NCBI RefSeq assembly: GCF_009674765.1
Contig: NZ_WKKF01000003.1
Coordinates: 124,001 to 188,000, forward strand
Direction of reading: 5' to 3'
Length of the DNA stretch: 64,000 bases
From: Metabacillus idriensis
GTDB lineage: Bacteria; Bacillota; Bacilli; Bacillales; Bacillaceae
Under the pieces are notes generated by a model. That model saw nothing but the letters and a program-made list of their open reading frames with translations, ran no database searches and had not been told where the DNA came from. Position numbers and translations under genes: made by a program. Shown in pieces: positions 1 to 9,036 of this stretch (the first letter of the stretch is position 1; each line of letters opens with the position of its first letter).

Positions 1-30
1 AGGCAGGAAAAACAGAAGGTTTTCCTGCCT
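1..30 (+). terminator. Intrinsic terminator-like hairpin at the left edge
   Basis: Perfect 11-bp arms (1-11 and 20-30, AGGCAGGAAAA paired with its complement) enclose an 8-base loop and are followed by GCTTTATTTT. This fits a terminator for a plus-strand gene lying left of the window. Confidence 0.6.
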
Positions 31-73
31 GCTTTATTTTAGGGACTTATCGGACAGCCCCTTTTCGTTTTTA

Positions 74-106
74 TAAACAAAAAGAACCTGCATATAAAAA
101 TGCAGG
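74..106 (-). terminator. Terminator of hemAT
   Basis: Reading the minus strand, the hairpin CCTGCA...TGCAGG (87-106) is followed by a T-rich tract (74-84). It lies 10 bases past the hemAT stop codon. Confidence 0.75.
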
Positions 107-115
107 CTTCCAAAA

Positions 116-1423
116 TTACATCTTACTCTCCGCTTTTTGAAGAAGAACATTTGCCAGGTCCGACAGGCTCTCTGTTGTTTTATTGATTTCCTGAATTGAA
201 TCAACAATAGCATCCAAATCGACTGTGTTTCTGCTGAACATCTCCATGTAATTCTCCATCTCCATCTTTACTGTGACAAGCCCGCTCCGTACTTGCTGGA
301 TTTGGGATTGAGAGGTTTGAGTGGACTCATTCATTGAGCTCATGATAGTGACGATTGTGTCCATATGCTTGTTGCTGTTTGAGATTAGGGCGTTGATTTC
401 ATTGCTTGTTCTTTTGGAATCCTCTGCAAGCTTTCTGACTTCGCTTGCTACAACGGCGAATCCTTTTCCGTGATCGCCTGCGCGTGCCGCTTCAATGGAA
501 GCATTTAATGCCAGCAGGTTTGTCTGGTCAGCAATTCCTTCAATTTCTTTTGTCATTCTTGTGATTTTGTCCGAAATGCCTTTGAGGTCTCCAATTCCCT
601 CAAGTGAGCTTTCCACTTTTGCAATAACCTCTCCAAACGCAGAAACCATTTCGTCCATTTGCTCTTCGTTTTTGTTCGTCAAGTTAAGAAGGTTTTTGCT
701 GCTTTTTTGAGTGGATTGAATTTCTTCCCGGATTTGTTCAGCCTTTGAGCTTGTCTCATTCATGGTAGAGTCCGTAAGCTGAACAGATGCGGCCATCTCC
801 TGGCTGATAGAAGAAAGCTCCCTTTGCAGGTTTACATTTTCTTCATTCAGCTCATTCAGCTCATTCATTCTTTTTTGCATATATTGATCCACAACAAGCT
901 GTGAATCAAGATTTATAGCATGAGTGATTGCAAGCAGTGCCACAGAGAGTTTTTGCGGCTCAGTTTGAAGCACCTGAACGACCTTTGGAATCAGCAGAGT
1001 ACTGATTGCTGAATATGTTGCCAAAAACCATGTAACAGGCAAGTGCGCTCTGTTATGCGTGCCTCCGATGCGGTTTCTCATCTCAAAGAACTGTTCATCC
1101 ATTTCACCGCTCAGCAGGCTTTTAAAATAATCAACAAACACAGCTTTTAAACGCGCTCTTGTGGAGTGGTCCCCCGCAATCCTGCTTAGTACAGGCTGCT
1201 TGTATAAGTGATTCAGCACTGTTTCAAGGAGTTCATCGAGGAGAGGCATGACAACAGGCTTCAGTTCCTTTAATGTTTCGAGCTGTTCATTTGTATAACC
1301 CATGTAAGCAAGCCTCGAAGACAATTCTTTATCTTCAACAACTACCATATGTTTATCTTCAGGAAATCCCATGACAGGATTGAATGTTTCTGCCGGTTGT
1401 TTTTTTGAGAAAAGTGTCAGCAT
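116..1423 (-). CDS. hemAT: Globin-coupled aerotaxis transducer HemAT
   Basis: A soluble 435-residue haem-based oxygen sensor that feeds the chemotaxis phosphorelay. Residues about 30-180 form a sensor globin; His123, in the stretch [10 protein letters not shown], falls at the same number as the proximal haem ligand of B. subtilis HemAT. A Glu-rich coiled coil near 190-215 leads into a methyl-accepting signalling domain (about 200-435) with the hairpin signature [17 protein letters not shown]. No transmembrane segment is visible, as expected for this family. The length matches B. subtilis HemAT (432). The gene stands alone with its own terminator; the RBS is AAGGGG, nine bases before the ATG. 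The haem ligand match is seen; aerotaxis function is inferred from the family. Confidence 0.93.
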   Translation of the reverse strand: MLTLFSKKQPAETFNPVMGFPEDKHMVVVEDKELSSRLAYMGYTNEQLETLKELKPVVMPLLDELLETVLNHLYKQPVLSRIAGDHSTRARLKAVFVDYFKSLLSGEMDEQFFEMRNRIGGTHNRAHLPVTWFLATYSAISTLLIPKVVQVLQTEPQKLSVALLAITHAINLDSQLVVDQYMQKRMNELNELNEENVNLQRELSSISQEMAASVQLTDSTMNETSSKAEQIREEIQSTQKSSKNLLNLTNKNEEQMDEMVSAFGEVIAKVESSLEGIGDLKGISDKITRMTKEIEGIADQTNLLALNASIEAARAGDHGKGFAVVASEVRKLAEDSKRTSNEINALISNSNKHMDTIVTIMSSMNESTQTSQSQIQQVRSGLVTVKMEMENYMEMFSRNTVDLDAIVDSIQEINKTTESLSDLANVLLQKAESKM

Positions 1424-1531
1424 GCTAAGTACCCCTTATTTTCAATTAGTGAAATAACGTTCAATTTATAAAAACGACATTCTATTCCTACTATCGGCAG
1501 AAAAAAATAAAACTAAAGTCCCGAAAACAAT

Positions 1532-1560
1532 AAAAAAAGCGCAAATCTTCTGCGATCTGC
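1532..1560 (-). terminator. Terminator of the lia operon
   Basis: On the minus strand, stem GCAGATC / GATTTGC with loop GCAGAA is followed by GC and seven T residues. It starts about 34 bases after the liaR stop. Confidence 0.75.
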
Positions 1561-1593
1561 ACTTTGTTCTCACCTTATGTACCCCTGCAAGCT

Positions 1594-2226
1594 TTATTGA
1601 ACAAGGGAATGCTTAAATGCATATATAACCGCTTGTGTGCGGTCCTGCACGTCAAGCTTGCTTAAGATATTGCTGACATGTGTTTTCACTGTTTTTAATG
1701 CAATAAATATTTCATCGGCAATTTCCTGATTTGTTTTTCCTTCTGCAACGAGCAGCAGAATTTCCATTTCCCGTGCGGTCAGTTCGTCATGAGGATGGTG
1801 AACAGGTTTTTGACGCATTTTCATCATCATTTTCCCGGTGACCTCCGGTTCGAGAACAGATTGCCCATGGAATGTATTCCGGACTGCATTTGCGATCTCG
1901 CTTGCTTTGGATGTCTTCAGCATATAGCTTGTTGCACCTGCTTCAAGGGCAGGATACACTTTTTCATCATCCAGAAAGCTTGTGACAATAATGATTTTCG
2001 CTTCAGGCCATTTCTCAATGATTTGTCTCGTTGCTTCAATCCCGTCCATTCCTTCCATGACAAGATCCATTAAGATAATATCAGGACGGAGTTCGAGAGC
2101 AAGTTCGATTGCTTTAAAGCCGTTATCGGCTTCACCCACTACTTCAATGTCGCTTTGAGCGGCTAAATAGGAGGAAACACCGATCCGCACCATTTCATGA
2201 TCATCTACAAATAAGACTTTAATCAT
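1594..2226 (-). CDS. liaR: Response regulator LiaR
   Basis: NarL/FixJ-family response regulator of 210 residues, the DNA-binding output of the LiaFSR cell-envelope stress system. The receiver domain occupies 1-120 with the acidic pair Asp8/Asp9, phospho-acceptor Asp54 and a conserved Lys near 105. A LuxR-type helix-turn-helix (about 145-205) contains [20 protein letters not shown]. The ATG at 2226 is preferred over one three codons upstream because AAGGGGTG lies at proper distance. It overlaps the liaS stop by 8 bp (ATGATTAA), so the two are translationally coupled. Family and operon order make the assignment secure. Known targets in relatives are the liaIH promoter, which here would lie about 3 kb upstream. 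Confidence 0.92.
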   Translation of the reverse strand: MIKVLFVDDHEMVRIGVSSYLAAQSDIEVVGEADNGFKAIELALELRPDIILMDLVMEGMDGIEATRQIIEKWPEAKIIIVTSFLDDEKVYPALEAGATSYMLKTSKASEIANAVRNTFHGQSVLEPEVTGKMMMKMRQKPVHHPHDELTAREMEILLLVAEGKTNQEIADEIFIALKTVKTHVSNILSKLDVQDRTQAVIYAFKHSLVQ

Positions 2227-3259
2227 TATTCTCACCCCTTACAACTGGTATTTTCACTTCAAGCTTCGTTCCTTTTCCGGGGAAGCTGACAATTTTCATC
2301 GTGCCTCCAAGCAGGGCTGCTCTTTCGTGCATATTCTGAAGGCCATAGCTTCCTGTTTTTGCAGCATCGACTTTAAATCCTGCGCCATCATCCATTACTC
2401 TAAGCAAAATCAAATCATCCCGTTCAATAAAAAGCACTTCAAGTGTTTCTGCTTTTGAGTGGCGAAGTGTATTTGAAACACATTCCTGCAGGATGCGGAA
2501 AAGGTGATCTTCAATTCCTTTATCAAGCTTCATTTCTTCCATTTTCCATGAAATCTCCATCGGAACCTTCTGCTGCAGCTCTTCTAAGAGTTCCTGCATC
2601 CCTTCATTGAGCGTTTTTCCCTTGAGGGCTGCCGGTCTGAGATGCAGGAGCAGAGCCCTCATTTCAAGCTGGGATTGATGAATCATCTGCTCAACCATGC
2701 TTAATTGTTTATTTTCTGCTTCGCTGCGATGATCTGCTGATTCATTAACGGCTGACATCATCATAGATGCGGCAAAAAGCTGCTGACTGACTGAATCATG
2801 AAGCTCCCTTGCAAGCCGGTTGCGCTCTTCGGAAACGATTTTCTGTATGCGTTTCTCCTGTTCTTCTGCTTTTTCATTTGCGAGCTTTTGAGAAAGCTTT
2901 GTTTGCTCTGTCATATGCTTTTGAAGATTGCGCAGATGCTGCCAGAGCTTTTCAAATTCTCCTGACTTTCGGTTAAAAGAGGCATCTGTGAATTTTCCCT
3001 GCTCCAGCTGTGAAAGTCCATCTGACAGCTGAACAATATCGCTTCGCAGAAATATACCCGAGAGCAGGCCAAGAAACATGCCTATCAGCAGACTGACTGC
3101 AGGAACGAAATAGATAAAAGGGAGATCAAGCATTTCACTTTGCCATAAGATGCTCCAGTCATTCAGCGGAAACATGACAAAAAAACTGACAGATAAGAAG
3201 ACGAGAACGGAAAAAGAAATGGCTGCACCTAAAGCCATGTGGCGAAAAATGCTGCTCAT
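2219..3259 (-). CDS. liaS: Sensor histidine kinase LiaS
   Basis: A 346-residue membrane kinase that phosphorylates LiaR upon cell-wall stress. Two transmembrane segments (about 10-31 and 48-70) bracket a very short extracytoplasmic loop, so it is an intramembrane-sensing kinase. A HAMP-like/coiled-coil stretch follows, then a HisKA_3 dimerisation domain with His154 in [10 protein letters not shown], and a HATPase domain with DDGAGFK and the [11 protein letters not shown] box. The start overlaps the liaF stop by 4 bp (ATGA). The small loop means the signal is probably received through LiaF rather than directly; that comes from family knowledge. Confidence 0.92.
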   Translation of the reverse strand: MSSIFRHMALGAAISFSVLVFLSVSFFVMFPLNDWSILWQSEMLDLPFIYFVPAVSLLIGMFLGLLSGIFLRSDIVQLSDGLSQLEQGKFTDASFNRKSGEFEKLWQHLRNLQKHMTEQTKLSQKLANEKAEEQEKRIQKIVSEERNRLARELHDSVSQQLFAASMMMSAVNESADHRSEAENKQLSMVEQMIHQSQLEMRALLLHLRPAALKGKTLNEGMQELLEELQQKVPMEISWKMEEMKLDKGIEDHLFRILQECVSNTLRHSKAETLEVLFIERDDLILLRVMDDGAGFKVDAAKTGSYGLQNMHERAALLGGTMKIVSFPGKGTKLEVKIPVVRGENND

Positions 3260-3987
3260 ATCCTTTTCACCTCTAAATCACCGACAATCGAAGATGTCAC
3301 CACTTTTACCTTTTGCACGGCATCCTCGTAGCCTTTTGTCTGATACGAAACAACTTGATTAAAGACCTTTGGCTCTCGATGTTCAAAGATGGATACAGCT
3401 CCGGCCCATGAAGAATGCTGAAACGCTGCATCAAGCTCATATGGGAGGAGGATTTTCACATTTCCGATAACATTCCGGATCACAATGATGCATTCTTCCT
3501 TCGGCAAAACGGTATTGCTGAGATCAATAATTGTGTCTCCGATTCCGCTTTGGATATTAATATCATTCCATTCATAGATTTCTTCAGCAGAAGTCTGCTG
3601 ACCAAAAACATTGTTGCTGAACAATGGCTTCTTATAAAGGACATCTTCTTTTTTCAGTAAAATCGACTCTTTTATTTCAGGTGTAATAACCGCAGGTGTT
3701 TTCTTAGATTGACGGTATTGAAACAATAAATAAATGGCGATTGCGAAAATCAGAAATTTGACCGCCCATAAATTCATGACTGTGATAACCAAACTGATTA
3801 AGCCAAACCAAAAGAGAAGTTTCCCCGTTTTTCTGGCAAGGCGTTTTTTCCCAAGATAGATGCAGATGGATGAGAAAATCAGAAAAAAGATAAGCCCACC
3901 ATGATCAAACAGGACTTCAAGCATTAACAGAACGATTCCAATGAGCAATATATACGTCATCATATCAGCGTTCGCTTTTTTGAGCAT
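3256..3987 (-). CDS. liaF: LiaF, negative regulator of LiaRS
   Basis: A 243-residue membrane protein that in Bacillus keeps LiaS off in the absence of envelope stress. The N-terminal third has about four hydrophobic helices (about 10-90). The C-terminal 120 residues form the soluble 'cell wall-active antibiotics response' beta domain, recognisable by IGDTIIDLSNTVLPKEE and VIRNVIGNVKILLPYEL. RBS AAGGAGG lies 8 bases before the ATG. In B. subtilis liaG precedes this gene, but no liaG is present here: only a 72-bp gap with a hairpin separates it from liaH. Confidence 0.9.
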   Translation of the reverse strand: MLKKANADMMTYILLIGIVLLMLEVLFDHGGLIFFLIFSSICIYLGKKRLARKTGKLLFWFGLISLVITVMNLWAVKFLIFAIAIYLLFQYRQSKKTPAVITPEIKESILLKKEDVLYKKPLFSNNVFGQQTSAEEIYEWNDINIQSGIGDTIIDLSNTVLPKEECIIVIRNVIGNVKILLPYELDAAFQHSSWAGAVSIFEHREPKVFNQVVSYQTKGYEDAVQKVKVVTSSIVGDLEVKRI

Positions 3988-4010
3988 ATGGGCTTACCTC
4001 CTTGCGTCCT

Positions 4011-4041
4011 TGTTTTAAAAAGGCGCAGAAATCTACGCCTT
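4011..4041 (-). terminator. Intra-operon terminator between liaH and liaF
   Basis: Minus-strand hairpin AAGGCG(T)AG / CT(G)CGCCTT with a 4-base loop is followed by TTTTTAAAA. It lies directly after liaH, so it probably ends most liaIH transcripts and lets only some read through into liaFSR, as described for B. subtilis. Confidence 0.7.
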
Positions 4042-4059
4042 CTTTAGAATACCATGTTT

Positions 4060-4704
4060 TTATTGTGCAATAGAATCTTCTTTTTTAAGTTCTTTTTCAA
4101 GCTGTGCAATTCTTCCATCAATTGTATTGCGGTGATAGCCTGTGTTGACCTGGTGCTCTAAGCGGTCAAGATAGTTTTCCATCTCGTCAAAGCGTCCATA
4201 GGAACCGGCTGAATAGCTGCTGCTGTCTAATACTTTGTTCATGCGGTGAGAGGCCCGGGCTGTATTTTCATGGCCCATCAGTTCCATGCGCTTGATATAC
4301 ATGTCCTTTAGTTTATGCTTCATTTCTTCATACTTGCGTTCAAGATCTTCTAATTGACGGGTTACTTCTTTGAGGGACTCGTTCAGTCTTACTGTCCGCT
4401 CCTGATATTGGTCATGTTCTCTCACTGCAAATTCGTGCAGTTCTGTTTCGCCGGCCTGTGCTGCAATTTCTGCCTGGCGCTTGCGTTTTTCAGTAAGGTG
4501 CTCTGCCTCCTTATATTCGCGGGTGAATTCTTCTTTTAATAAATACTGTCTTTCGACGAGCTTGCGGACCTTATCTGTTTCCTGCTCACATTCTCTTAAG
4601 TACTGATTCAGCATAGCGATTGGATTCTTCTGTTCTTTTTGATCCAGTATTTCGTGAAAATCTGCAGTGATTGTTTCCTTGATTCTTGTAAATAAATGAC
4701 TCAT
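4060..4704 (-). CDS. liaH: Phage-shock protein A homologue LiaH
   Basis: A PspA/IM30-family protein of 214 residues, almost wholly alpha-helical and highly charged, with a long coiled coil across about 25-155. The N-terminus (FTRIKETITADFHEILDQKE) carries the amphipathic membrane-binding helix typical of the family. Such proteins assemble into large rings that protect the membrane during antibiotic stress. It follows liaI by 21 bp and is followed by a terminator, giving a liaIH unit that can be expressed at a higher level than the sensor genes downstream. RBS GAGAGGAAA precedes the ATG. Confidence 0.9.
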   Translation of the reverse strand: MSHLFTRIKETITADFHEILDQKEQKNPIAMLNQYLRECEQETDKVRKLVERQYLLKEEFTREYKEAEHLTEKRKRQAEIAAQAGETELHEFAVREHDQYQERTVRLNESLKEVTRQLEDLERKYEEMKHKLKDMYIKRMELMGHENTARASHRMNKVLDSSSYSAGSYGRFDEMENYLDRLEHQVNTGYHRNTIDGRIAQLEKELKKEDSIAQ

Positions 4705-4725
4705 TTATTTCCTCTCCTCTTTCTG

Positions 4726-5076
4726 TTATTGGTTTTTTTTCATTTCTGCCCATTGTCTTTCAAAATTAGTGAATGGGTCGTTTGATTCTTTAAAAGATGA
4801 CTTTTCTTTGTTGTTCCACTTTTTATAGACAACATACAGGATGTAAGCTGCGACTGCGCCAAGCACGGCTGGCAGATTTGATGCCGATGCACATAAGGCA
4901 ATAATTCCGAAGATTGCCCAGAAAACTTTCATTCCAGTTGAATCCGTCTTCATGAATCCTTTATACGAGTAATAGAGAATAACAAGACTGATGGCCAGCG
5001 CAAGCATTGGGGCCAAATTTGCAAGCAGGACTATGGCTGCAATACCCCCTGCGATCAATAAACCGAATTTTTTCAT
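4726..5076 (-). CDS. liaI: LiaI-like small membrane protein
   Basis: A 116-residue protein with two or three hydrophobic helices within 5-85 and a charged C-terminal tail (FERQWAEMKKNQ). It occupies the liaI position, immediately before liaH, and would anchor LiaH at the membrane. RBS AAAGGAGG is strong. The upstream region (5077-5250) contains two AGACC blocks at 5157-5161 and 5181-5185, exactly 24 bp apart. They could be half-sites of a LiaR operator, but this is only suggestive. Assignment rests on operon position and topology more than on sequence identity. Confidence 0.75.
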   Translation of the reverse strand: MKKFGLLIAGGIAAIVLLANLAPMLALAISLVILYYSYKGFMKTDSTGMKVFWAIFGIIALCASASNLPAVLGAVAAYILYVVYKKWNNKEKSSFKESNDPFTNFERQWAEMKKNQ

Positions 5077-5247
5077 TTTCTGTTCCTCCTTTCTATATCT
5101 CTATCCTACCTTCCCTGCCGTTTTCCCATAACGAGCCTGAGCTTTATTTTGAACTAAGACCTGAGGCGTAGCAGGCCATGAGACCACACTTCTCCTTACT
5201 ATCTCGTCTAATATATTAAATTTTTACATAATTTTAAAAATTCCCTC

Positions 5248-5276
5248 TTGTCCAATACTTATTTCCTTGTTATCAT
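5248..5276 (+). promoter_or_regulatory. Candidate SigA promoter for the yhjC-yhjB pair
   Basis: TTGTCC (5248-5253) and TATCAT (5271-5276) are separated by 17 bp, and the first start codon lies 38 bp downstream. This is pattern matching only. Confidence 0.45.
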
Positions 5277-5314
5277 AATGAACATTCAACTATGAAATTA
5301 CAGGAGGCATTTTT

Positions 5315-5515
5315 GTGAAAAAACAATATTTGATTGGAATCCTTATTTTTATCCCATTTTTACAGATTATCTTGCTTCCTTTTGTAAACAGGATTGATCC
5401 GATCATACTCGGGCTGCCGTTCCTGCACTTCTGGCTTTTCCTGTGGATCGCCCTGACTCCTTTATGCACGTGGGGAATCTTTAGAATTCAAAAGAAACAG
5501 GGAGGTCTTGAATAA
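5315..5515 (+). CDS. yhjC: DUF3311 small membrane protein, YhjC-like
   Basis: A 66-residue protein with two transmembrane helices (about 5-24 and 33-55) and a basic C-terminus. It starts with GTG behind an AGGAGG site. Its stop shares one base with the ATG of the following symporter gene (TAATG), so the pair is coupled. B. subtilis yhjC-yhjB and the E. coli yhdT-panF pair have the same layout: a small subunit before a sodium:solute symporter. It probably assists or stabilises the transporter; that role is inferred. Confidence 0.8.
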   Translation: MKKQYLIGILIFIPFLQIILLPFVNRIDPIILGLPFLHFWLFLWIALTPLCTWGIFRIQKKQGGLE

Positions 5516-7002
5516 TGCAGCAAGGAAATGTTACAGCACTCAGTATTACAATTTTCATCATTTTAACGGTTGTTTTAATTGGTTTTTTAGCCGGACGTGA
5601 TAAAGCTTCAAGAAGCTCTGTTGAAGAGTGGTCGGTTGGCGGCAGAAAATTTGGAGGACTGCTTGTCTGGTTTTTAGTAGGTGCCGATCTATACACCGCT
5701 TATACTTTTCTAGGTTTAACCAGTACAGCTTTTCAGGCCGGAAGCATTGCCTTTTTCGCTATTCCTTATTCTGTTCTGGCATACTTTATCGCTTATTTTT
5801 TTCTTCCAAAGCTTTGGAAGGTGGCAAAAGAATTTCAGCTGACAACACTTGCCGATTATGCACGCGAGCGCTTTGACAGCAAGCTTCTTTCATCGTTAAT
5901 TGCCATCGTCGGCGTACTTATGCTGATTCCTTATATTGATTTACAGCTAAGCGGCATTATGGATACTTTACGTGTTGCAGGTACTGGTTATATCAATGTA
6001 ACAGTGGTTGTCATTACCTCTTTTTTCTTAGTTGCACTGTACACATTTTTCAGCGGGATCAAAGGTCCAACTTACACAGCCATTATTAAAGATGTTCTTG
6101 TATGGGCGATCATGCTTTTCATGGTTGCATCTCTTCCTATCATTCACTTCGGGGGATGGACACCGATGATTGATAAAGTGGTGACAGAGGCGCCTCAGCT
6201 TTTAACGATTCCTGAATCAGGACCAAAAGGATTAATGTGGTTCTCAAGTGCGGCCATTGTTTCTTCTCTTGCCCTGTTCATGTGGGCGCATGCTGCTACA
6301 GGTGTATTTACAGCAAAAAGTGCAGATGCCATTCGCAAGAATTCGATTTTTCTGCCTTTATATAATGTTGTTTTAATCCTTGTCATCTTCTTGGGATTCA
6401 TTGCATTCCTTGTCCTTCCCGGAGATACGGATCCGCGTTTTGCATTGCTGACGCTGATTCAGACATCCTATGGCGGGGTAGCACAGGGCCTTGCCTATTC
6501 AACCATTGCCCTTGCTTCTCTCATTCCGTGTTCCATTATGGCTATTGGCGCATCGAATTTATTCGCCAATAATATCTATAGAGATTTAATCAATCCTAAT
6601 GTAAAGCCTGCAAAGCTTACACTAATCACGAGAAGTATGGTATTTCTGGTCATCGGTTTAGCCTTAATCTTCGGGTTATTATTTCCGACAGCTCTTGTAT
6701 CACTGCAGCTGCTTGGTGTTTCCGGGATGGTTCAGATCTTCCCTGCAATCGTACTCAGCCTCTTCTGGCAAAAGCAGACGAAGGAAGCAACCATTATCGG
6801 TCTGCTCGTTGGATTAGCAGTAACATTCACAGTATATGGTACAGGCCTATCGTTTGGAGTTTATGAAGGCTTCTGGGGGTTATCAGCAAACTTCCTGACT
6901 CTATTCATCTTAAATCCGATTTTTTCAGCAAAAACAAACCATGTTTTCAACTACCTTTTTCTTAAGAAAAATGAGCATGACGCTATAAGAAAAGGCGCTT
7001 AA
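5515..7002 (+). CDS. yhjB: Sodium:solute symporter family permease, YhjB-like
   Basis: A 495-residue polytopic protein with about 13 transmembrane helices and the SSSF signature region (GADLYTAYTFLGLTSTAFQAG near 55-75; SLIPCSIMAIGASNLFANN near 335). The N-terminal motif VEEWSVGGRKFG is typical of PanF/YhjB relatives. It likely imports an organic anion or other small solute with sodium. The substrate cannot be read from sequence; PanF relatives carry pantothenate. It forms a two-gene operon with the preceding small protein and ends at a good terminator. Confidence 0.85.
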   Translation: MQQGNVTALSITIFIILTVVLIGFLAGRDKASRSSVEEWSVGGRKFGGLLVWFLVGADLYTAYTFLGLTSTAFQAGSIAFFAIPYSVLAYFIAYFFLPKLWKVAKEFQLTTLADYARERFDSKLLSSLIAIVGVLMLIPYIDLQLSGIMDTLRVAGTGYINVTVVVITSFFLVALYTFFSGIKGPTYTAIIKDVLVWAIMLFMVASLPIIHFGGWTPMIDKVVTEAPQLLTIPESGPKGLMWFSSAAIVSSLALFMWAHAATGVFTAKSADAIRKNSIFLPLYNVVLILVIFLGFIAFLVLPGDTDPRFALLTLIQTSYGGVAQGLAYSTIALASLIPCSIMAIGASNLFANNIYRDLINPNVKPAKLTLITRSMVFLVIGLALIFGLLFPTALVSLQLLGVSGMVQIFPAIVLSLFWQKQTKEATIIGLLVGLAVTFTVYGTGLSFGVYEGFWGLSANFLTLFILNPIFSAKTNHVFNYLFLKKNEHDAIRKGA

Positions 7003-7007
7003 CAGAA

Positions 7008-7044
7008 ACAGGTGCATTTCTTCATGAGATGTACCTGTTTTTTT
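7008..7044 (+). terminator. Terminator of yhjCB
   Basis: ACAGGTGCAT / ATGTACCTGT stem (7008-7038) followed by a run of T residues, 6 bases after the stop codon. Confidence 0.8.
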
Positions 7045-7078
7045 CCTTTATAATGAAAGAAACAACCTAAGGGGAAAA

Positions 7079-7948
7079 ATGATGGAAATTCGTTTAAACT
7101 ATTCGAATGACGCGGTGCTGCGCGAAGCATTATATTCATTATTTAAAGAAGTATTCGGAATTGAATCCTACCTGCTTGAAGACTTTTACAGCAAGGGATA
7201 TTGGAATGATACTTACCAGCCATTTTCTTATTTTCATGAAGGACGTGCGGCTGCAAACACCTCCATGTTTGAGTTGCCTTTCATCATCAATGGAGAATTG
7301 GTCCAAACAGCCGGGATTCAGTCAGTCATGACCCACCAAGACTATCGCGGGAATGGACTAATGAAGGATCTTTTTCGGATGATGCTTGCTGAAATTGATG
7401 CCAGATATGATCATTCATTTTTAATGACAGAAGAGCCAGAGCTATACACCCGCTTTGGATTTAGAGTGATAAAAGAACATACTTTTGCATTGGACTTTGC
7501 TCATATTCCAAAGCAAAGCGAGCTTAGAAGGATGAATTTTTTTGCTGAAAAGGACCTATTCATGGCATTATTTAAAAACCGGCAGCCTCTTTCCGAAGTG
7601 TTCTTTCCGCTTCATTATGAATCTTCGTTTGCCTTGAATATGTATCAGCCCGCGTGGCATGAAAAACTTTATTATTCCCGCAAGTTAAATTGCATGCTTG
7701 TGTTTGAAGTGAAAAATCAGCTATTAAACCTATACGATGTTATAGGTCCCAAACTCCCATCACTTTCAGCATTATGCGATGAAATTCCTGAACCTTTTCA
7801 AAAAATTGAATTTCACTTTGTTCCAGATGCATTTGAAATACAGCAAGTACAAGCTGTGAAATCAGATAACACAATGGTATTAATGGCGAGACCTTCACTT
7901 CTATCAGATAATCCATACATAAAACTTCCGGTCACAGCCTCCTTTTAA
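7079..7948 (+). CDS. GNAT-family N-acetyltransferase
   Basis: A 289-residue protein with a GNAT fold in its first half. The acetyl-CoA binding loop is visible as THQDYRGNGLMKDLFRMML (about 83-101), preceded by the beta strand ELVQTAGIQSVM. The C-terminal half (about 130-289) lacks recognisable motifs and resembles the extra domain of Eis-like or two-domain GNATs. Two ATG codons stand in tandem; AAGGGG precedes them. It is a single-gene unit between a terminator and an SDR gene. The acceptor substrate is unknown. Confidence 0.75.
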   Translation: MMEIRLNYSNDAVLREALYSLFKEVFGIESYLLEDFYSKGYWNDTYQPFSYFHEGRAAANTSMFELPFIINGELVQTAGIQSVMTHQDYRGNGLMKDLFRMMLAEIDARYDHSFLMTEEPELYTRFGFRVIKEHTFALDFAHIPKQSELRRMNFFAEKDLFMALFKNRQPLSEVFFPLHYESSFALNMYQPAWHEKLYYSRKLNCMLVFEVKNQLLNLYDVIGPKLPSLSALCDEIPEPFQKIEFHFVPDAFEIQQVQAVKSDNTMVLMARPSLLSDNPYIKLPVTASF

Positions 7949-8037
7949 AGTGGTTTCCTTAATTGCCAATAAGGGGATAATAAGATAAAAGCGCACTATT
8001 TTCTTACTACCACTTATATAAGGAGGCTATCCCCACT

Positions 8038-8817
8038 ATGAATCTATCTGGCAAAGTTGCAATTGTTACCGGCGCAAGCTCCGGCATTGGAGAAGCTGCC
8101 GCGATAAAACTTGCTGAACAGGGAGCAAAAATTGCTCTCTTAGACATAAAAGAAGAAAATGCCAAAAAAGTGAAATCGGCCATTGAGGCCAAAAATGGAG
8201 AGGCCATCATCGTTGAGTGCGATGTATCCGATGCAGAACGAATGGAAAGCAGCTATCAAAAAGTCTTCAGCACTTGGGGACAAATCGATATTGTGTTTGC
8301 TAACGCAGGAATCAACGGCAGATGGACCCCTATTGAGGATCTTTCTCCCGAGGACTGGGATCAAACAATCAACACGAATTTAAGAAGCACCTTTCTGAGT
8401 GTCAAATATGCGATTCCCTATATGAAAGAAAAGGGCGGAAGCATCATCATCACCAGTTCTATTAATGGCAACCGCTTATACCGTGGATTTGGCCGCTCAG
8501 CCTACAGCACGTCAAAAGTAGGGCAGGTTGGATTCGGAAAAATGGCCGCCCTGGAGCTTGCAGGATATAAAATCCGGGTCAATATGATCTGTCCTGGAGC
8601 CATTGAAACGAACATCGACAGCAATACCTTTGCTGAAGAAGAAAATATCGAAAAGGTGGAGATTCCGGTCGAGTTTCCAGAGGGTGAGCAGCCTTTAGAA
8701 AAGAAAGCCGGCTCTCCTGAGCAAGTAGCCGATCTCGTTTATTTCCTCGCCTCCGATTTATCAAGTCATATCACTGGAACAGAAGTCTATATTGATGGAG
8801 CAGAATCATTGCTTTAA
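8038..8817 (+). CDS. Short-chain dehydrogenase/reductase
   Basis: A classical SDR oxidoreductase of 259 residues. The cofactor motif is GASSGIGEAAA (about 12-22). Asp37 at the end of beta-2 (IALLDIKE) suggests NAD rather than NADP. The NAG motif is in VFANAGING, and the catalytic Ser, Tyr and Lys lie in ITSSING and YSTSK. The C-terminal signature LASDLSSHITGTEVYIDGAESLL is typical. The start lies downstream of AAGGAGG, with a rather long 12-base spacer. Monocistronic with its own terminator. Substrate unknown. Confidence 0.85.
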   Translation: MNLSGKVAIVTGASSGIGEAAAIKLAEQGAKIALLDIKEENAKKVKSAIEAKNGEAIIVECDVSDAERMESSYQKVFSTWGQIDIVFANAGINGRWTPIEDLSPEDWDQTINTNLRSTFLSVKYAIPYMKEKGGSIIITSSINGNRLYRGFGRSAYSTSKVGQVGFGKMAALELAGYKIRVNMICPGAIETNIDSNTFAEEENIEKVEIPVEFPEGEQPLEKKAGSPEQVADLVYFLASDLSSHITGTEVYIDGAESLL

Positions 8818-8824
8818 CCTGCAG

Positions 8825-8850
8825 CACCTTCTATAAAGAAGGTGTTTTTT
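8825..8850 (+). terminator. Terminator of the SDR gene
   Basis: CACCTTC / GAAGGTG stem with a TATAAA loop and six T residues, starting 7 bases after the stop. Confidence 0.85.
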
Positions 8851-8913
8851 CGGATAAAAAAGCTTCATTTGGACCAAAATAAACCTCTAATCTGTGCAAA
8901 AGGAGGGTTTACC

Positions 8914-9036
8914 TTGACTAACAAAAACGATAATCGTGAATCCAAAAACAAATACCCGAACAACAAGAAGCAGGATGCTGAATTCTCTAAAGAGATCAAC
9001 ATCCGAAGTGAAGAAACGAAAAAAGATCTGAAATAA
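8914..9036 (+). CDS. Small hydrophilic protein, possibly YfhD-like
   Basis: A 40-residue reading frame starting at TTG, chosen because AAAGGAGGG stands 6 bases before it. An upstream in-frame start at 8842 would lie inside the preceding terminator. The peptide is strongly charged and Asn/Lys rich, with no hydrophobic segment. The stretch DAEFSKEI resembles the DVEFSEEL block of the small YfhD family of spore formers, but the match is short. Its length and composition recall small spore or stress proteins. Function unknown. Confidence 0.5.
   Translation: MTNKNDNRESKNKYPNNKKQDAEFSKEINIRSEETKKDLK

Noticed and set aside
81-87. AAAGAAC heptamer matching the SinR box near hemAT
   Set aside because: It lies in the T-tract of a terminator, without a dyad partner; expected by chance in AT-rich DNA.
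5157-5185. Two AGACC blocks 24 bp apart before liaI as a LiaR operator
   Set aside because: Spacing is suggestive, but the sequence does not clearly match a LiaR box I can state with confidence.
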